64,000 bases of DNA from Datura wrightii (Eukaryota; Streptophyta; Magnoliopsida; Solanales; Solanaceae). The DNA lies in contig JASDFA010000010.1 of NCBI GenBank assembly GCA_035772735.1, positions 133,055,001 to 133,119,000 of the forward strand, written 5' to 3'. Below are positions 21,126 to 33,063 of the stretch, piece after piece. The notes below the pieces were generated by a model. It was not told the origin of the DNA. It ran no database searches and saw only the letters and a list, made by a program, of their open reading frames with translations. Every line of letters starts with the position of its first letter. Position 1 is the stretch's first letter. The translations under genes and the position numbers were made by a program.

Positions 21126-23030
21126 AAATCCTTGTTCGTCCTCGAATAACACATACACAACTCATGCAAATTACATCCCAACCTTTGCCACTGTGGTGCG
21201 ACAATTTACGCTACGGTCTTACCAATTATTCAATTTTAGCAAATCATCAAGAAAACATGCATGGTCCTAACAATGCAATGACCTTTAATACATCAAGACT
21301 TCCTAGACTTTAAGAATCGACCCTCGATAGCGGCAAACTCATGCGAATCAGCTAATCAAGATATCCGACACGAAAATCAATCTTTCATCAAGCATGTGCC
21401 CTCACAACTCAAGAGAATCTTCCCCTTTATGTTCATGCGACACACAAACATTCAAGTAGGGGCATGTAGAAATTAATTTCACTCTCTCTCCCAAAAGAAT
21501 TCACATGCATCATGTCATGACCCATAGGCTTGCCCTTAGAGTATTACTCCACTAATATAAGGAAATGCGATGTAAGATCAAGTAGGACTTTAATGGGTTG
21601 TAATGGAGGCTATGGAACTAGTATATATTGGATTAGCCAATAATAGTCACTAGCATCCTTAAGCGCCTTTTCAACACATTCCCATCAACTCATGACATTG
21701 TTTCTCTCTTTTCTTTTTTTTTCATCTCACACCATTCATGCTGGTTTACTTTCGTTCTGCCCATTTCATCAAACACATTTGACACAACAACAAAGGGTTT
21801 TTATGTACCCTCAATATCATTTAATTATGATAAGTGCACCCTCCACCTTTTTCATTTCTTTCCTCACTCTGCTTTTCTTTTTCTTTTCACCCTTCTCACT
21901 CTTTGACACTTTGGGAAAAATTTCTTTTCTTCTTAAGCGCTTAAGACTTTTGTATAGACTTTACGGCTAATGAAAAGAAAGAATAAAGCTTAGTTTATAC
22001 ATTTTTGGTCAAAAGAAAGAAAGAATTGGCTAAAGGCTCAACGGGCTGACTAGGGTATACAGTCACATAAAAATGAGAGTATGACAAGAAAAAAATATAG
22101 AAACTCTCGGTTAAAAACAAAGAAATGCCTACATCCTTTCCAACACTACACCTCCTTCATTTCGTTTTGTACACACACCAGGCAAGTTCTAGACACTTCA
22201 CAACAGCATGGAATAACAATACCTCACTTCACACTTTATGCACATGCTCGATTCAAGATGCATTCACAGACTCTTTGATTAACCAATTACATGAATTCAA
22301 AATTAAGCCTCAATCACACCGAATCGAATTCTACACCCTAGGTAGCTCAACATATTTACAAAATTGCATGCTTTCAAATGAATCACTTTTACATTTTGAA
22401 TATCACTTACAACACGCAACCAAAATGTCACAACCAGATAGTAACTACAGGTTCAGTGATGCAATCCACCAAAGAGAAAAACTTAAAATAAATTAAAATC
22501 ACTACTCCTACCGACTACATTTCCCTTAAGACGGTCGTCATCCATCCATCATAGGGAACGATCACTAACTATGACATCGGTTCAATGGGACTATTCTCGG
22601 TAAAAGAACCGAAAACAAACTCCGAGAAACCCAAAATAAAAACCGAAATTTTTTTTTCAAAACATCGATCATGTCGATGGAAAATTTTTTACAAAATATT
22701 TTGATAAGTGCAAAATATTTTCGCAAAAATTTTAAAAAATATCGATCATTTCGATAAAAAAGAAATATTTACAAAATATTTACACTGGCAACCACAACTT
22801 TTCATAACACACATCATTAACCACAAAAATATATACAGATACAACACAAATCAGTTCACAACCACAGGGAAACATAAAAACATACATGCACAACAAGGGA
22901 AAGAGCATACAGCAGATTAGCCTAAGTCCCAGCACCTAGCTACTCCCTACCCCACACTTAAATCGAACACTGTCCCCAGTGTTCACAAAAATTAAAAATC
23001 ACACAAATTTCGGGTGGTGGAACTCCCTGA
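21126..23030 (-). other. Long 3' untranslated region of element B
   Basis: Non-coding counterpart of 11296-13081. It contains the 16-bp palindrome (21931-21946), a polypurine-like AAGTGTGGGG (reverse of 22950-22959), C/T-rich tracts near 21700-21960, and an imperfect repeat of an ATCGAT...TCGAT-plus-AAATATTT unit near 22660-22790 that element A has once. The long apparent ORFs here are pyrimidine-rich chance readings. Confidence 0.6.
21931..21946. repeat. Conserved 16-bp palindrome in element B
   Basis: TCTTAAGCGCTTAAGA, identical to 12288-12303 in element A. Confidence 0.8.
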
Positions 23031-24252
23031 TCAGTCGAAATTTTCGACTTCTTCATCTGGTGCTGCTGTCTCGTCGCCCATGTCCGAGTCACCTCCATCG
23101 TCGTCATCAGACTCCACATCGGAGTCCTCCCGATGTGTCTCCTTGTCCGTGGGGACATCATCGTCAGTGGGCTCAACGAAGGCTGGTCCCACTCGGCACA
23201 ATGCTCTGGCGTTCTCACCAAATGGGTAATCCAGCTCCAACTGCCATAACTCATCCTCCGTGGCTGGTCTCCCACCAATCCGGAGCTGAAGCATCTGCAT
23301 ACCAAACATTCGTGCCATGTACTGATCGGCACGAGCATGTCGCTCGCCCAGTGTCAGCACTGGCCCATGTGTGGTGTCGGGGGCGTTAGTTTTTGTCACA
23401 TCAAGGGCCCTCCGCTCCAACTGCGGGATGTAATCCAAAGCCTCTTCCTCGACATCGAGGCCTCAGAGGAAGGTGGTGATGAGTCCGCCGAACCCATATT
23501 TGTGGCCCTGGTGTAGTCGGGCTCTCTTCATGGCGGATATGATAACCGCCCCAACATTAATCTCCAGCCCTTTCATAAGGGCATACACCAAGCAGACACG
23601 GTCCCGGGTCACATCCGTCATGTGAACCCCCGGGATCAAGCACGAACAAACTATTTTTAGCCATATTCTCGCCTCCCTGTTCATCTGCGAATAAGGCAGA
23701 GTCTGGTGATAACCCCTATCCTTATGTCTGCTCCATCAGGCTGTGGATCGAGCCCCACACAAGGTACGTCTGATGTCGGCGTATGGTGGGGTGATGTTCA
23801 GCTGGCGGAGAACGTGGGCGTCTGTGTCCCGCGCTCCAACGATGGCATTAAATTGCTGGGGTTCCAGAGTGACAATCTGCCCTCTGATTTGTATTGTGTG
23901 GCTTCTGATGGCCGGGTTCCAATTTGCGTAGAACTCCCGGACCAAATGTAGGGTTGCACTCCTTGGGCTCCTGAAATATAAAGTTGAGCCCAGCTGCCTC
24001 GATCCTCTGCACAATACGGGGGAACTCCTGTGCTAGTGGTTCCCGTGCAATATGCTCCTCCGGGAAGTACTTCCTTTCCTTATGTTTAGCGTACCACTTC
24101 TTTCCTTCCTCGGTTACCCACCTCATTCCGTATTGGCGGTGTTGGCCGCGCGGAACAGCTGGTGCAGCTGGGACTGCGGTGCCGAATCTCATTCGCTTTC
24201 TCCTGGTGCCTGAAGTAGAAGCACCTTTACCCTTATCCTGCCTACTCGCCAT
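23031..24252 (-). pseudogene. Transposase_32-like protein of element B
   Basis: The homologue of 10075-11295, starting at ATG 24252 (MASRQDKGKGASTSG). The order is the same: basic N-terminus, GMRWVTEEGKKWYAKHKERK, NAIVGARDTDAHVLRQLN, ARIWLKIVCSCLI, DRVCLVYALMKGLEINVGA and acidic tail (VESDDDDGGDSDMGDE). Damage: one extra base near 23950, a TGA near 23734 (before WSRHKDRG) and a TGA near 23462 (FL-stop-GLDVEEE). Unlike element A it has CAG where A has the TAA at 11029. Shared length and motifs in two independent insertions show that the ORF is a stable part of the family. Its molecular function is unknown. Confidence 0.65.
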
Positions 24253-24257
24253 TGTAT

Positions 24258-24964
24258 CTGCCAACATCAATAAACAAGCACAATGTCAAGCTAAATGCAT
24301 ATTAGCTCCGGCTAAGGTCGGGTTAAACTAAGTTCACCCCACACTTAGTCCTTAGCTACTTTTACGATACTACGGCAAGGATTACTTTATTTACAACCCA
24401 AACACAAACAACTATACAATTTATTGCTTAGTGCGTTCACCAAAAAATTTTCGACAGTATAACTTTTAGCGTACTACTCAGACTTCATACAGATAATCCC
24501 AATCCTACTATCGCTAGCAATTCAACCATCACACTGAGCAACGAAAACAACAAACAAAAACAACAACAAAAATTCTATATACATACGAATCCGAATAATC
24601 AAACCAATTTGAACAATTTTCGCATTTTCCCCAAAAATTCGAGAATTCGTCGTCTTTTACATTCAAACAATATTTACACAACTTATCTCACTTCAAAACC
24701 ACACCCCGGCATCTAATTCACCAATTTATCAAGTTACCCAATTCAATTTCAACAACCCAAGCCCTAGAATTAAATTTTACACTCAATTTCGAATAACTCA
24801 TGTAATTGACAAGTTCAAACGCTAATTACAACATTTCGAACACTCATCAATCAACAAATAATTCAATTTCATGCTAAATTGCTACTTAGGAGGATATATC
24901 TCACCTCACATACTCAAATTCGAGTGGAATCGACAAAAATTTTAGAAAAATGAGGAAAACATAC
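24258..24964 (-). other. Putative 5'-UTR intron (707 nt) of element B
   Basis: On the minus strand the donor AAAG|GTATGT begins at 24964 and the acceptor GGCAG| ends at 24258, six bases before the ATG. It matches the intron proposed in element A in sites, length and position. Confidence 0.6.
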
Positions 24965-25647
24965 CTTTAAATTGAATACCCGAAGAAACTTGACGATTTC
25001 CTTGCCTAGTACCTTGGCACGGTGGTTGGGGGAGGGAATTAGGGAGTTTGGTCTCGGAGAAGAGAAGAAATGGGGAAAGAAAGGGCAAAAATCGGGGTTA
25101 AAATTAAGAAAAACACGCGGGTCACCCGGCAACCCGGTGTGACCTGGCACAAAATATAAGGCAACGTGTCACGGAGGGTAACGCGGAGCCCTTACTCCGT
25201 GACATGGAGCCAACGCGTTGGCTCACTAGAAATTTTTTAAAAATCCGGATTTAACTTCAACGTGTCACGGAGGGTAACGCGGAGCCTCTCCTCCGTGACA
25301 CGGAGCCAACGCCCCAGTGCACTGTCTCTTCATTTTAATTATTTTTTCATACCTTGCCTTTTCCTTTCGAATTCCATGCATATTTTTCTCCGTTTGACCT
25401 GAAAATCACCTCACTAAACAAAATTGGTTAAATTAATAGATTTCCCTAACTAAAATGAAAAATACTAACTAAAACGAAAAATTTTATACTAAATCAAGAA
25501 AAAGAAAATTAAAATAAAAACTATTTACACCTTACTAAACAAAAGAAAGAAAAAAAAATATTTTCCACGGGTTGCCTCCCGTTCAGCGCCTGGTTTACCG
25601 TCGCGGCTCGACGTCCTTTATGCTCAATTATCTACTAGGGTGGTGGA
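24965..25647 (-). promoter_or_regulatory. Internal promoter region of element B
   Basis: Between the pol remnant and the intron on the minus strand: the GGGAGGCAACCCGTGG phrase (near 25570), an AT-rich stretch, two copies of the palindromic module (25161-25320), a CGGGTCAC-type repeat near 25110-25140, a pyrimidine-rich stretch and the leader up to AAAG|GTATGT. No ORF of significance. The promoter is inferred from the conserved order. Confidence 0.5.
25161..25320 (-). promoter_or_regulatory. Palindromic module, internal copies in element B
   Basis: Two inverted repeats, GTGTCACGGAGGG...CTCCGTGACATGG (25166-25207) and GTGTCACGGAGGG...CTCCGTGACACGG (25262-25303), each followed by AGCCAACGC. 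They correspond to 9022-9175 in element A. Confidence 0.65.
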
Positions 25648-26649
25648 CTATTTTTCACGATCATTGTCCTCCCCCCAATAGTGCTCAACCTGATCAGGTG
25701 GCCTTCCTATCAACTCTCGGGAATCATTCATTTGATTAGCATTCCCATGATCAATTACATTGATCACCGAGAGTTCTTCATTCACCATCGGGAGCTTAGG
25801 TGCTTTGTACACATCAAACACTTCGACCTTGTCATGTGCTCGCACTGTAAGTTGACCCGCAGCCACGTCGATTAATGATTTTCCGGTTGCCAAAAAGGGT
25901 CGTCCCAAAATAAATGGGACTTCAGCATCTGGTTCAAAATCCAGAACAATAAAATCGACCGGAAAAATGAGGGAGCCCACTTGCACTAGAACATCCTCAA
26001 CAATGCCATCCGGCTTAGCTAAGGATTTGTCTGCTAGCTGCAAGATTACGGTTGTAGGTCTAGGACTTCCTAGACCTAACCTTCTAAATACCGAAGATGG
26101 CATCAGATTTATGCTTGCCCCCAAGTCACATAATCCACGAGCTCGGATACTCTGCCCAATAGTAAGCTGGATAGTAAAACTTCCAGGGTCTTTTAGCTTC
26201 GTGGACAGTCTGTTTTGAATCCGAGAAGTGCATTCCTCCGTCAAAGCCACCGTGGCATACTCAGTCAAACGACTTTTGTTTGCCACGATGTCTTTAATAT
26301 ATTTTGCATATTTTGGAACTCCCTGCAAGACATCAACAAGAGGTAAATTAACATGTACCTGTTTAAGCACCTCCATAAATTTCTTGAAACACGCCTCCTC
26401 CTTGTGTTTCTTGAGTCGTTGAGGGAACGGGGGTGGAGGCCTTTCTGCTTCTGCTTCTTTGGTCTTCCCCCTATCAGAACTTTGTTCCTCCTCAACATCT
26501 ACTGCTCCTGACTTTTGAGGCGGTCTTTCCGGTTCCACCTCCTTCAACTGTAAACCACTCCTCGTGGTCACTGCATTTACCTGCTTCGGATTAGGATCCG
26601 TGTCGCTAGGCAGTCCTCCTCTGGGTCTTGTGTTTTGGGCACTAGCAAA
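25648..26649 (-). pseudogene. Aspartic protease of element B with integrase-tail remnant
   Basis: It continues the gag frame after a TAA at 26650-26652 (CAA in element A). A Pro/Glu-rich linker (PERPPQKSG...PPPPFPQRLKKHKEE) leads to conserved VDVLQGVPKYAKYIKDIVANK, then the protease active site CDLGASINLMPSSVF and EVPFILGRPFLATG. It ends RPPDQVEHYWGEDNDREK at a TAG (25648) that replaces a sense codon of A. HYWGED...DREK resembles the very end of Athila integrases, so the protease is joined to the integrase tail with the polymerase region missing. Apart from the two TAG/TAA stops the frame is open, which makes this the better copy of the family. Confidence 0.8.
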
Positions 26650-26652
26650 TTA

Positions 26653-27906
26653 CCCAAACTTATATTCAAGAGCCTTGGTCGCTAACTGATTATTCTTCAC
26701 TTCGGCTGCCAATTTAACATAGTCAGCCTGCAATTGTGCCTGATTAGCGATCATGGTTTTGAACATCTCCTCAATGGTAGGTGATGGTGGTGGAGGAGGG
26801 GCATTGTGATTTCTGAATTGGGATTGATAGTTCTGTTGCCCTCCTTGATTTCTCTGCATACCCTGACCAGAACCTTGACTTTGTTGGTTGTTGCTACCCC
26901 ACGAAAAATTTGGATGGTTCCTCCAATTTGAGTTGTAGCCACTACCAAACTGCTGCTGATTTCTCTGTGCATTGCCCACAAAGTTAACAGAATCAGGATT
27001 TGCAACACAGCACTCAGCTGAGTGCTCACTACTACCACACACTTCACACCACATCTGCTGCACTGCATTGACTGAAACTGAAGGCTGGTTCAAGTTCATA
27101 TTGCTGAAGTGGTTGTTTAACTGATTCTGCAAGGCAGCTATCTGTGCAGCGATAGCTGTAAATCCATCCACTTCAAGCACTCCTGCTGCTTTCTTTGCTC
27201 CACCTCGTGATGCATCAGCATTCCATTCTGGATTGCCCTGTGAAATTTGGTTGAGCAAAGTGTACAGCTCCTCATAAGTCTTTTCCAGCGCTTGCCCTCC
27301 AGCTGCTGAGTCTAGCAAAATTTTAGTATGGGGTTCCAAACCCTTAATAAATGTGTGTACCAACACCTCATTGGACTGATGATGATGAGGACAGTCCCGC
27401 AACATGGATTTAAATCTTTCCCAGGCTTGATATAGATTTTCTCCCTCCCTCTGTTTGAAACTTAGAATTTGACTTCTAAGTCTGGCTGTTTTACCAGAAG
27501 GGAAAAATCTGATCAAAAATTTCCATGCTAGATCATCCCACGTTGATATAGAATTTGGTGGTTCAGCTTTTAAACACCTCTTGGCTTCACCAAGTAAGGA
27601 AAACGGAAATAAGGTGAGCCGAACATAATCAGGTGACACTCCAGCGGGTATATAAGTGTCACTTATCTCCAAAAAATTCTGGAGATGTTGTTGTGGGTCT
27701 TCATGAGGGAGACCGGTAAATTGCCCGCTTGTGTGCAATAGTTGCACCATATTCTGCTTTAATTCAAACCTCCCTCCAAGCTCTGGTTTGCGGATACTAG
27801 AATGTACATTGTTGGCATGTGGGATTGCCACCTCGCGAACCAGCTTTGCTGCTGCTTCATCGGGCACTAACACTGCCCTCACAACCGGTGGATTTTGTTG
27901 CTCCAT
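26653..27906 (-). CDS. gag: gag of element B (Athila-type), open for about 418 codons
   Basis: Structural Gag. The first in-frame AUG is at 27906 (MEQQNPPVVRAVLVPDEAA). The frame is also open upstream to a TGA near 28020, but with no AUG. The gag domain has TLFPFSLLGEAKRCL, WKFLIRFFPSGKTA, GENLYQAWERFKSML and EALEKTYEELYTLL-like segments. The knuckle CEVCGSSEHSAECC (near 27020) has its His. It is followed by an Asn/Gln/Gly-rich linker and PPPPPSPTIEEMFKTMI. It ends at the premature TAA 26650-26652, beyond which the protease frame continues. Gag and protease would be one polyprotein without that stop. Gag expressed from such copies could still form particles; this is inference. Confidence 0.82.
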
Positions 27907-28134
27907 AATAGACTGTCTGAGCAACCACAGCTTCTTTTGTAGAGCTTCTCTATGTTGACTGTGAAATTCACGTTCAGGCTCTAAGTAAGATTCCACCAGC
28001 TCTTTGTCCCTTGCCAGTGTTCACAGAAATCAAGTGTGCAAAATACAGGCTAAGACCAAGTTGTCAACACTTAAGAAAACAAAACAAAAATACAGTAAAT
28101 TTACACTTATCACAATTTCACCAATTGCCTAGCC
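27907..28134 (-). other. 5' leader of element B
   Basis: Sequence between primer site and the first gag AUG. The part nearest gag is open in frame (LARDKELVESYLEPEREFHS) without an AUG, as in element A. Confidence 0.5.
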
Positions 28135-28152
28135 TCCCCGGCAACGGCGCCA
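28135..28152 (-). other. Primer binding site of element B (tRNA-Asp)
   Basis: The plus strand reads TCCCCGGCAACGGCGCCA, the 3' end of plant tRNA-Asp, so the element RNA carries its exact complement. It lies 6 nt from the LTR. Confidence 0.92.
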
Positions 28153-28158
28153 AAAACT

Positions 28159-29586
28159 TGTCCGGCTGGTTCGGTATAGGTAAAAACCGACACGCAAGTG
28201 CACATGGTCAAACAAGTAATAAAGTGGCTAAGTAAGCCAAGTATCGATCCAAGGAGACTCTAGATAAGTAAAATTGCCTAAGTACACTATATTCTTATCT
28301 TACTTCTAATTATGCTAACAACAACGTAACCAACAGTTAAATAAGTTTTCATTTATAAATTATATATACTAAAACTATTAACAATTATTTACTGTGAATT
28401 GAAACTATGGATATGAGCATGCCAAGGTTAAGAACAAGCAATGAATTTGACGATAATCACAATTTGGTTAATCTTTTCTTCATGTTGCTAGCCAAGAACA
28501 TTAGCCTAGAAATTAAAACTCTCGTATTTAATTTCACTTTAGAATCATAAACCATTCGTCTACATTTCTGTGATCAAATGCAATTTATGACCTAGCACTA
28601 CAATTCCGGTTCTTAAATCGACTAATACGACTTTCAAGTATATTTCTATCAGGAAAGCACATCAAAACCCAATTTTCCCAAATCAAGTTAAGAACAATAC
28701 CCTATTAATTCACAACTTTCCATTTTCGTGCTCTCTCGAGTGAAATCGGACTTTTTAGATGTACATTAGTGTCGGCCACACACTAATGCAGTAGAAACAA
28801 GAATTAACAGAACAACATGGAAGAAGAAGAAGAAAACCATATAATTAACAATCAAAATTCATCACCATTATTCAAAACCTCAGCAAGGAAGAGAATTAGC
28901 CACTCATTTGTGGATTAATCATCCTAAAACAAGTGTTAATCATACAAACAATTGATTGAAAGAAGAAAGGAAGAGAAGAAATCCCTTAGCTTTTTCGTCC
29001 CTCAACTGCTTCTAACCCATGTCCTTGCTCTACCAAGTCTCCATTAATTAAAAATAAGCTAAGTGTTCTATTTATACTAGTGGGAATTTTTCCCGAAATA
29101 ACAAGCAACGTGTCACGGAGGCCAACACGGAGCACTGCCTCCGTGACACGGCATGGACGCGGACCCTCACTGGAAATCCAGGGTCCGGGAATATAGCCTC
29201 AACGTGGCACGGAGGCCAACACGGAGGCCTATCTCCGTGCCACGGAGCTGTCGCGAGGCTTCACTGGAATATGCCAATAAAATCATCCTCCAGGCAGTGT
29301 GCCTCTGCGATGGTAGCGTGGCACGGCTCCATCGCGGAGCCCCTTTACATTGCGCCTTCCAATGCCTTTTCCATGCTCGCTTCCAAGTCCAATTCCGATC
29401 TTACTCCAACATGCATTTTAGCTCCTAAAAATCATGTTTTACCTGCAATACAATGCTAATCATGTTGGTTAGTATAAATTCACATTTTATTACCAATTAA
29501 ATGAAAATGTATACACATTGCACAACAAACAAGGCGAAAATGATACGTTTGAGTATCACTTGGGCATATAAATCTGCCCAAGATCA
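28159..29586 (-). repeat. Element B right LTR (5' LTR in element orientation)
   Basis: Nearly identical to 19685-21111. Visible differences are scattered single bases. It is flanked by TSD GGTGG at 29587-29591. The reversed TATA box is at 29069-29076 and the palindromic module at 29106-29340. Confidence 0.93.
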
Positions 29587-29591
29587 GGTGG

Positions 29592-30072
29592 TGGTCAGCG
29601 CCAGAACAGATTCTATACCCTAGCATCTCATCAAGAGTAGGAGGTCTCCCTAGATGTAGTCACTGGTATGTTATGAGTATTCCACCATGATGTATATGCA
29701 TTGTTAGATCCCGGGGATACTTTGTCTTTTGTGAAGCTCTTTGTTGCTAGTAGTTTTAGAGTCGGTCCTGAAATCCTATAAGAACCCTTCTCAGTCTCTA
29801 CTCCATTTGGTGATTCAGTTATAGCTCGACGGATATATACAAATTGCCCTGTCACAGTCCTTTAGAAAATCACCTCAACAGATTTAGTAGAGTTATCCAT
29901 GGCTGATTTTGATGTTATCTTTGGCATGGATTGGCTACATGCATGTTATGCCTCAGTTAATAATAGAACCCATGTGATAGAGTTTTGATTTTCGGGTGAG
30001 CCAGTCCTAGAGTGGAAGGGTAGTTCAGATGTGCCTATAGGTCGCTTCATTTCCTACCTTAAGGGCAAATAG
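29592..30072 (+). pseudogene. Element 2 protease, degenerate
   Basis: Reads YALLDPGDTLSFV (near 29695), where the family has D-P-G-S/T, then VSTPFGDSVIARRIYTNCPVTV, STDLVELSMADFDVIFGMDWLHACYA and VLEWKGSSDVPIGRFISYL. Five or more stops. It lies directly downstream of element B. Confidence 0.8.
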
Positions 30073-31602
30073 ATGATTTCTAAGGGTTGCGTGTACCATC
30101 TAGTTAGGGTTAAGGATGCTACAATCAAAACCCCGACTATCCAGTCAATTCCTGTAGGGTGCAAATATCCAGAAGTGTTTCCAAATGATTTATCAGGAAT
30201 TCCTCCTGAGCGGGAAATCGATTTTGGTATTGACCTTCTTCTCGATATACAACCTATATCTGTTCCTCGTTACAGAATAGCTCTAGGGGAGTTGAAGGAG
30301 CAGTTGAAAGATCTTTTAGACAAGGGTTTCATCAGAACGAGAAAATCTCCATGGGGTGCACCAGTTCTCTTTGTCCGAAAGAAGGATGGTTCCCTTTGGA
30401 TGTGTATTGATTATCAGCAATTGAACAAAGTCACTATCAAGAACAGGTATCCTCTCCCCAGGATTGATGATTTGTTTGATCAGCTTCAAGATGCTAACTT
30501 CTTTTCAAAGATAGAGCTCAGGTCCGGATACCATCAGCTCAGAGTTAGAGAGAGTGACATTCTGAAGACAACCTTCAGGACTCGGTATGGTTACTATGAG
30601 TTTGTAGTTATGTCTTTTAAACTAATGAATGCTCCTGCAGCTTTTATGGATTTGATGAACAAGGTGTTCAAACCATACATGGATATGTTCATGATTGTAT
30701 TCATAGATGGCATCCATATATACTCTCGGATCAAGGATGAGCATGCCGCTCATTTGAGGGTGGTTCTACAGACCTTGAAGGATCGATCGCTAGTTGTATG
30801 CTAAATTCAGCAAGTGCGAGTTTTGGCTAGACTCAGTGGCATTTTTAGGTCATGTGGTATCAAGTGAGGGTGTACAGGTGGACTCTAAAGAGATAGATGC
30901 GGTGAAGAATTATTCTAGACCAGTGAACCCTTCAGATATTAGGAGTTTCTTTGGTTTAGCTAGCTACTACTGGAGGTTTGTCAAAGGGTTTTCATCCATT
31001 GCAACACCATTGACTACGTTGACCTAGAAGAAAGTGAAGTTTCAATGGCTAGAGGCCTGTGAGAAGAGCTTTCAAGAGTTGAAGACTCGACTCACCTCAG
31101 CACCAGTGTTGACGCTACCTGAGGGTACCGATGGGTTTGTGGTATATTCTGACGCCTCAAGAATCGTCTTTGGTTTTGTATTAATGCAGCAGGATAAAGT
31201 TATGGCCTTTGCTTCTAGACAGCTGACGGTCCATAAAAAGAACTATCCAACTCATGATCTCAAGTTGGTGGCGGTAGTATTTGCCTTGAAGATTTGGAGA
31301 CACTATCTATATGGGGTCCATGTAGATGTGTTCACAGAACACAAAATCCTATAGTACATGTTCACCCAGAAGGATCTAAATCTATGTCAGAGGAGGTGGT
31401 TGGAGCTTTTAAAGGATTATGATATGAGTGTCCTTTATCATCCGGGTAAGGCTAATGTGGTGGCAGATTCTCTTAGCAGACTCTCTATGGAGAGTGTGTC
31501 CCATATGGACGAGGAAAGAAAAGAGTTGGTGAAGGATGTGCATCGACTTGCACGGTTGGGAGTTCAACTTGTTGACTCGGCAGATGGTGGTGTCATCATT
31601 TA
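30073..31602 (+). pseudogene. Element 2 reverse transcriptase and RNase H
   Basis: The open stretch 30073-30804 carries HLVRVKDAT, PEREIDFGIDLL, LLDKGFIRTRKSPWGAPVLF, MCIDYQQLNKVTIKNRYPL and VIVFIDGIHIYS near 30690-30730. The family has FIDD, so the second catalytic Asp is Gly and the enzyme would be dead. A frameshift near 30790 leads to KFSKCEFWLDSVAFLGHV. TAG codons at 31027 and 31354 interrupt RNase H. RNase H motifs are YSDASR, DLKLVA (Glu of DLE changed to Lys) and FTEHKIL (Asp of TDH changed to Glu). LYHPGKANVVADSLSRL ends the domain. Confidence 0.85.
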
Positions 31603-33063
31603 GAATGGATCAGAATCATCTTTAGTGACTGAGGTCAAATCTAGGAAAGAAGAGGATCCTATCTTGTAAAGTTGAAGGAAGCCGTTCAGAATCAAAAGGT
31701 GAAGGTCTTCTTCCAAGAGGGAGATGGTGTGATTTGGTACCAGGGTCATCTGTGTGTTCCAGGTGTTGATGATTTGCAAGATCGAATGTTGCACGAGGCT
31801 CATGGTCTTAGATATTCTATACATCTAGGTTCCACCAAGATGTACCGTGACCTACAAGAAGTCTATTAGTGGAATGGCATGAAGAAAGACATAGAAGAGT
31901 TTATGGCTTAAGTGTCCGAAATGTCAACAGGTGAAGGTTGAGCATCAAAGACCTGAAGGTGCACTCCAAGATATTAGTATACCTACTTGGAAATGGAAGG
32001 AAATCAATATGGACTTTGTTATGGGGTTGCCTCATACTCGTCGACAGTATGACTCTATTTGGGTTGTTGTAGACAGTTTGACCAAAGCAACACATTTTCT
32101 ATCAATCAAAACCACCGATTTAGCGAAGGATTATGCTAAATTATACATTCGAGAATTAGTACGGTTGCATGGAGTTCCCTTTTCCATCATATCATATGGA
32201 GGTACTTAGTTTATCCCTCAGTTTTGGAGATTGTTTCAGAAGGGACTTGGTACTTAGGTCAAGCTTAGCAACATTTCACCCGCAAACAGATGGTCAGGCT
32301 GAGTGGACCATTCAGACCCTTGAGGATATGTTGAGAGCGTGCGTGATTGATTTCAAAGGTAGTTGGGATGATCATTTGCCTCTCATTGAGTTTGCATATA
32401 ACAATAACTACCATTCCAACATTCAGATGGCTCCATTTGAGGCTCTCTATGGGCGGAGATGTAGATCTCCTATTGGTTGGTTTGAAGTCGATAAAGCTGC
32501 ATTAGTAGGACCAAATTCAGTTCATGAGGCTATGGAGAGGTTCAGCTTATAAGGGAAAGGTTGAAAACAGCTCAGAGTCATCAAAAGTCCTATGCATATG
32601 TGAGGAGGAGAGAGCTTGAGTTTGAAATTGATGATTGGGTGTTTCTGAAGCAATCCCCCATGAAGGGAGTGATGAGATTTGGAAAGAAAGGGAAACTCAG
32701 TCCCGGCTATGTTGGCCCGTACTGGATTGTGAGACAGGTGGGCAAGGTAGCATATGAGTTGGAGTTGCCCTTAGAATTTGCTTCAATACATCCACTTTTC
32801 CATGTATCGCTCTTAAAGAAGTGCTTGGGTGATCCAGATCTAGTTATTCAGGTGGATAGCATAGGTGTGAAGGATAGCCTTAGCTATGAGGAGGTTCTGG
32901 TGGAAATACTTGATCGTTAGGTACGGAAGCTAAGGAACTAAGAAGGAGCCTCAATAAAGATTTTGTGGAGGAATCAACAGGTTGATGGAGCTACTGGGAA
33001 GCCAAAGAAGATATGATGGCTAAATACCCACGTTTATTCCCTTCTGGCTTAGTTTCAAATTGA
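31603..33063 (+). pseudogene. Element 2 integrase and chromodomain-like tail
   Basis: The zinc region has LHEAHGLRYSIHLGSTKMY (near 31790-31850), a stop and a frameshift near 31905. The core has MDFVMGLPHTRRQYDSIWV, SIISYGGT (near 32190, where the family has SDRG, so a catalytic Asp is Tyr), a frameshift, then FHPQTDGQAEWTIQTLEDM with the Glu kept. A further frameshift near 32550 leads to VFLKQSPMKGVMRFGKKGKL, FHVSLLKKCLGDP and VEILDR-stop-VRKLRN, the chromodomain-like end. It ends near FQIE-stop at 33063. Non-functional. Confidence 0.85.

Larger units (their letters stand above)
19685..29586 (-). mobile_element. Element B: second copy of the non-autonomous Athila-like family
   Basis: 9.9 kb on the minus strand with LTRs 19685-21111 and 28159-29586, exact TSD GGTGG, perfect tRNA-Asp primer site, gag-protease in one frame with a single internal stop, the protease-integrase-tail junction, internal promoter, putative intron and the Transposase_32-like ORF. 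There is no RT, RNase H or integrase core. The LTRs look almost identical, so the insertion is young. Confidence 0.9.

Noticed and set aside
21692..22496. ORFs of 65-123 codons in the 3' UTR of element B
   Set aside because: Low-complexity pyrimidine-rich readings, not conserved in frame in element A.
22958..23389. Long plus- and minus-strand ORFs overlapping the acidic tail region
   Set aside because: Only the minus-strand frame 23438-23031 matches the element A protein. The others are shadows.
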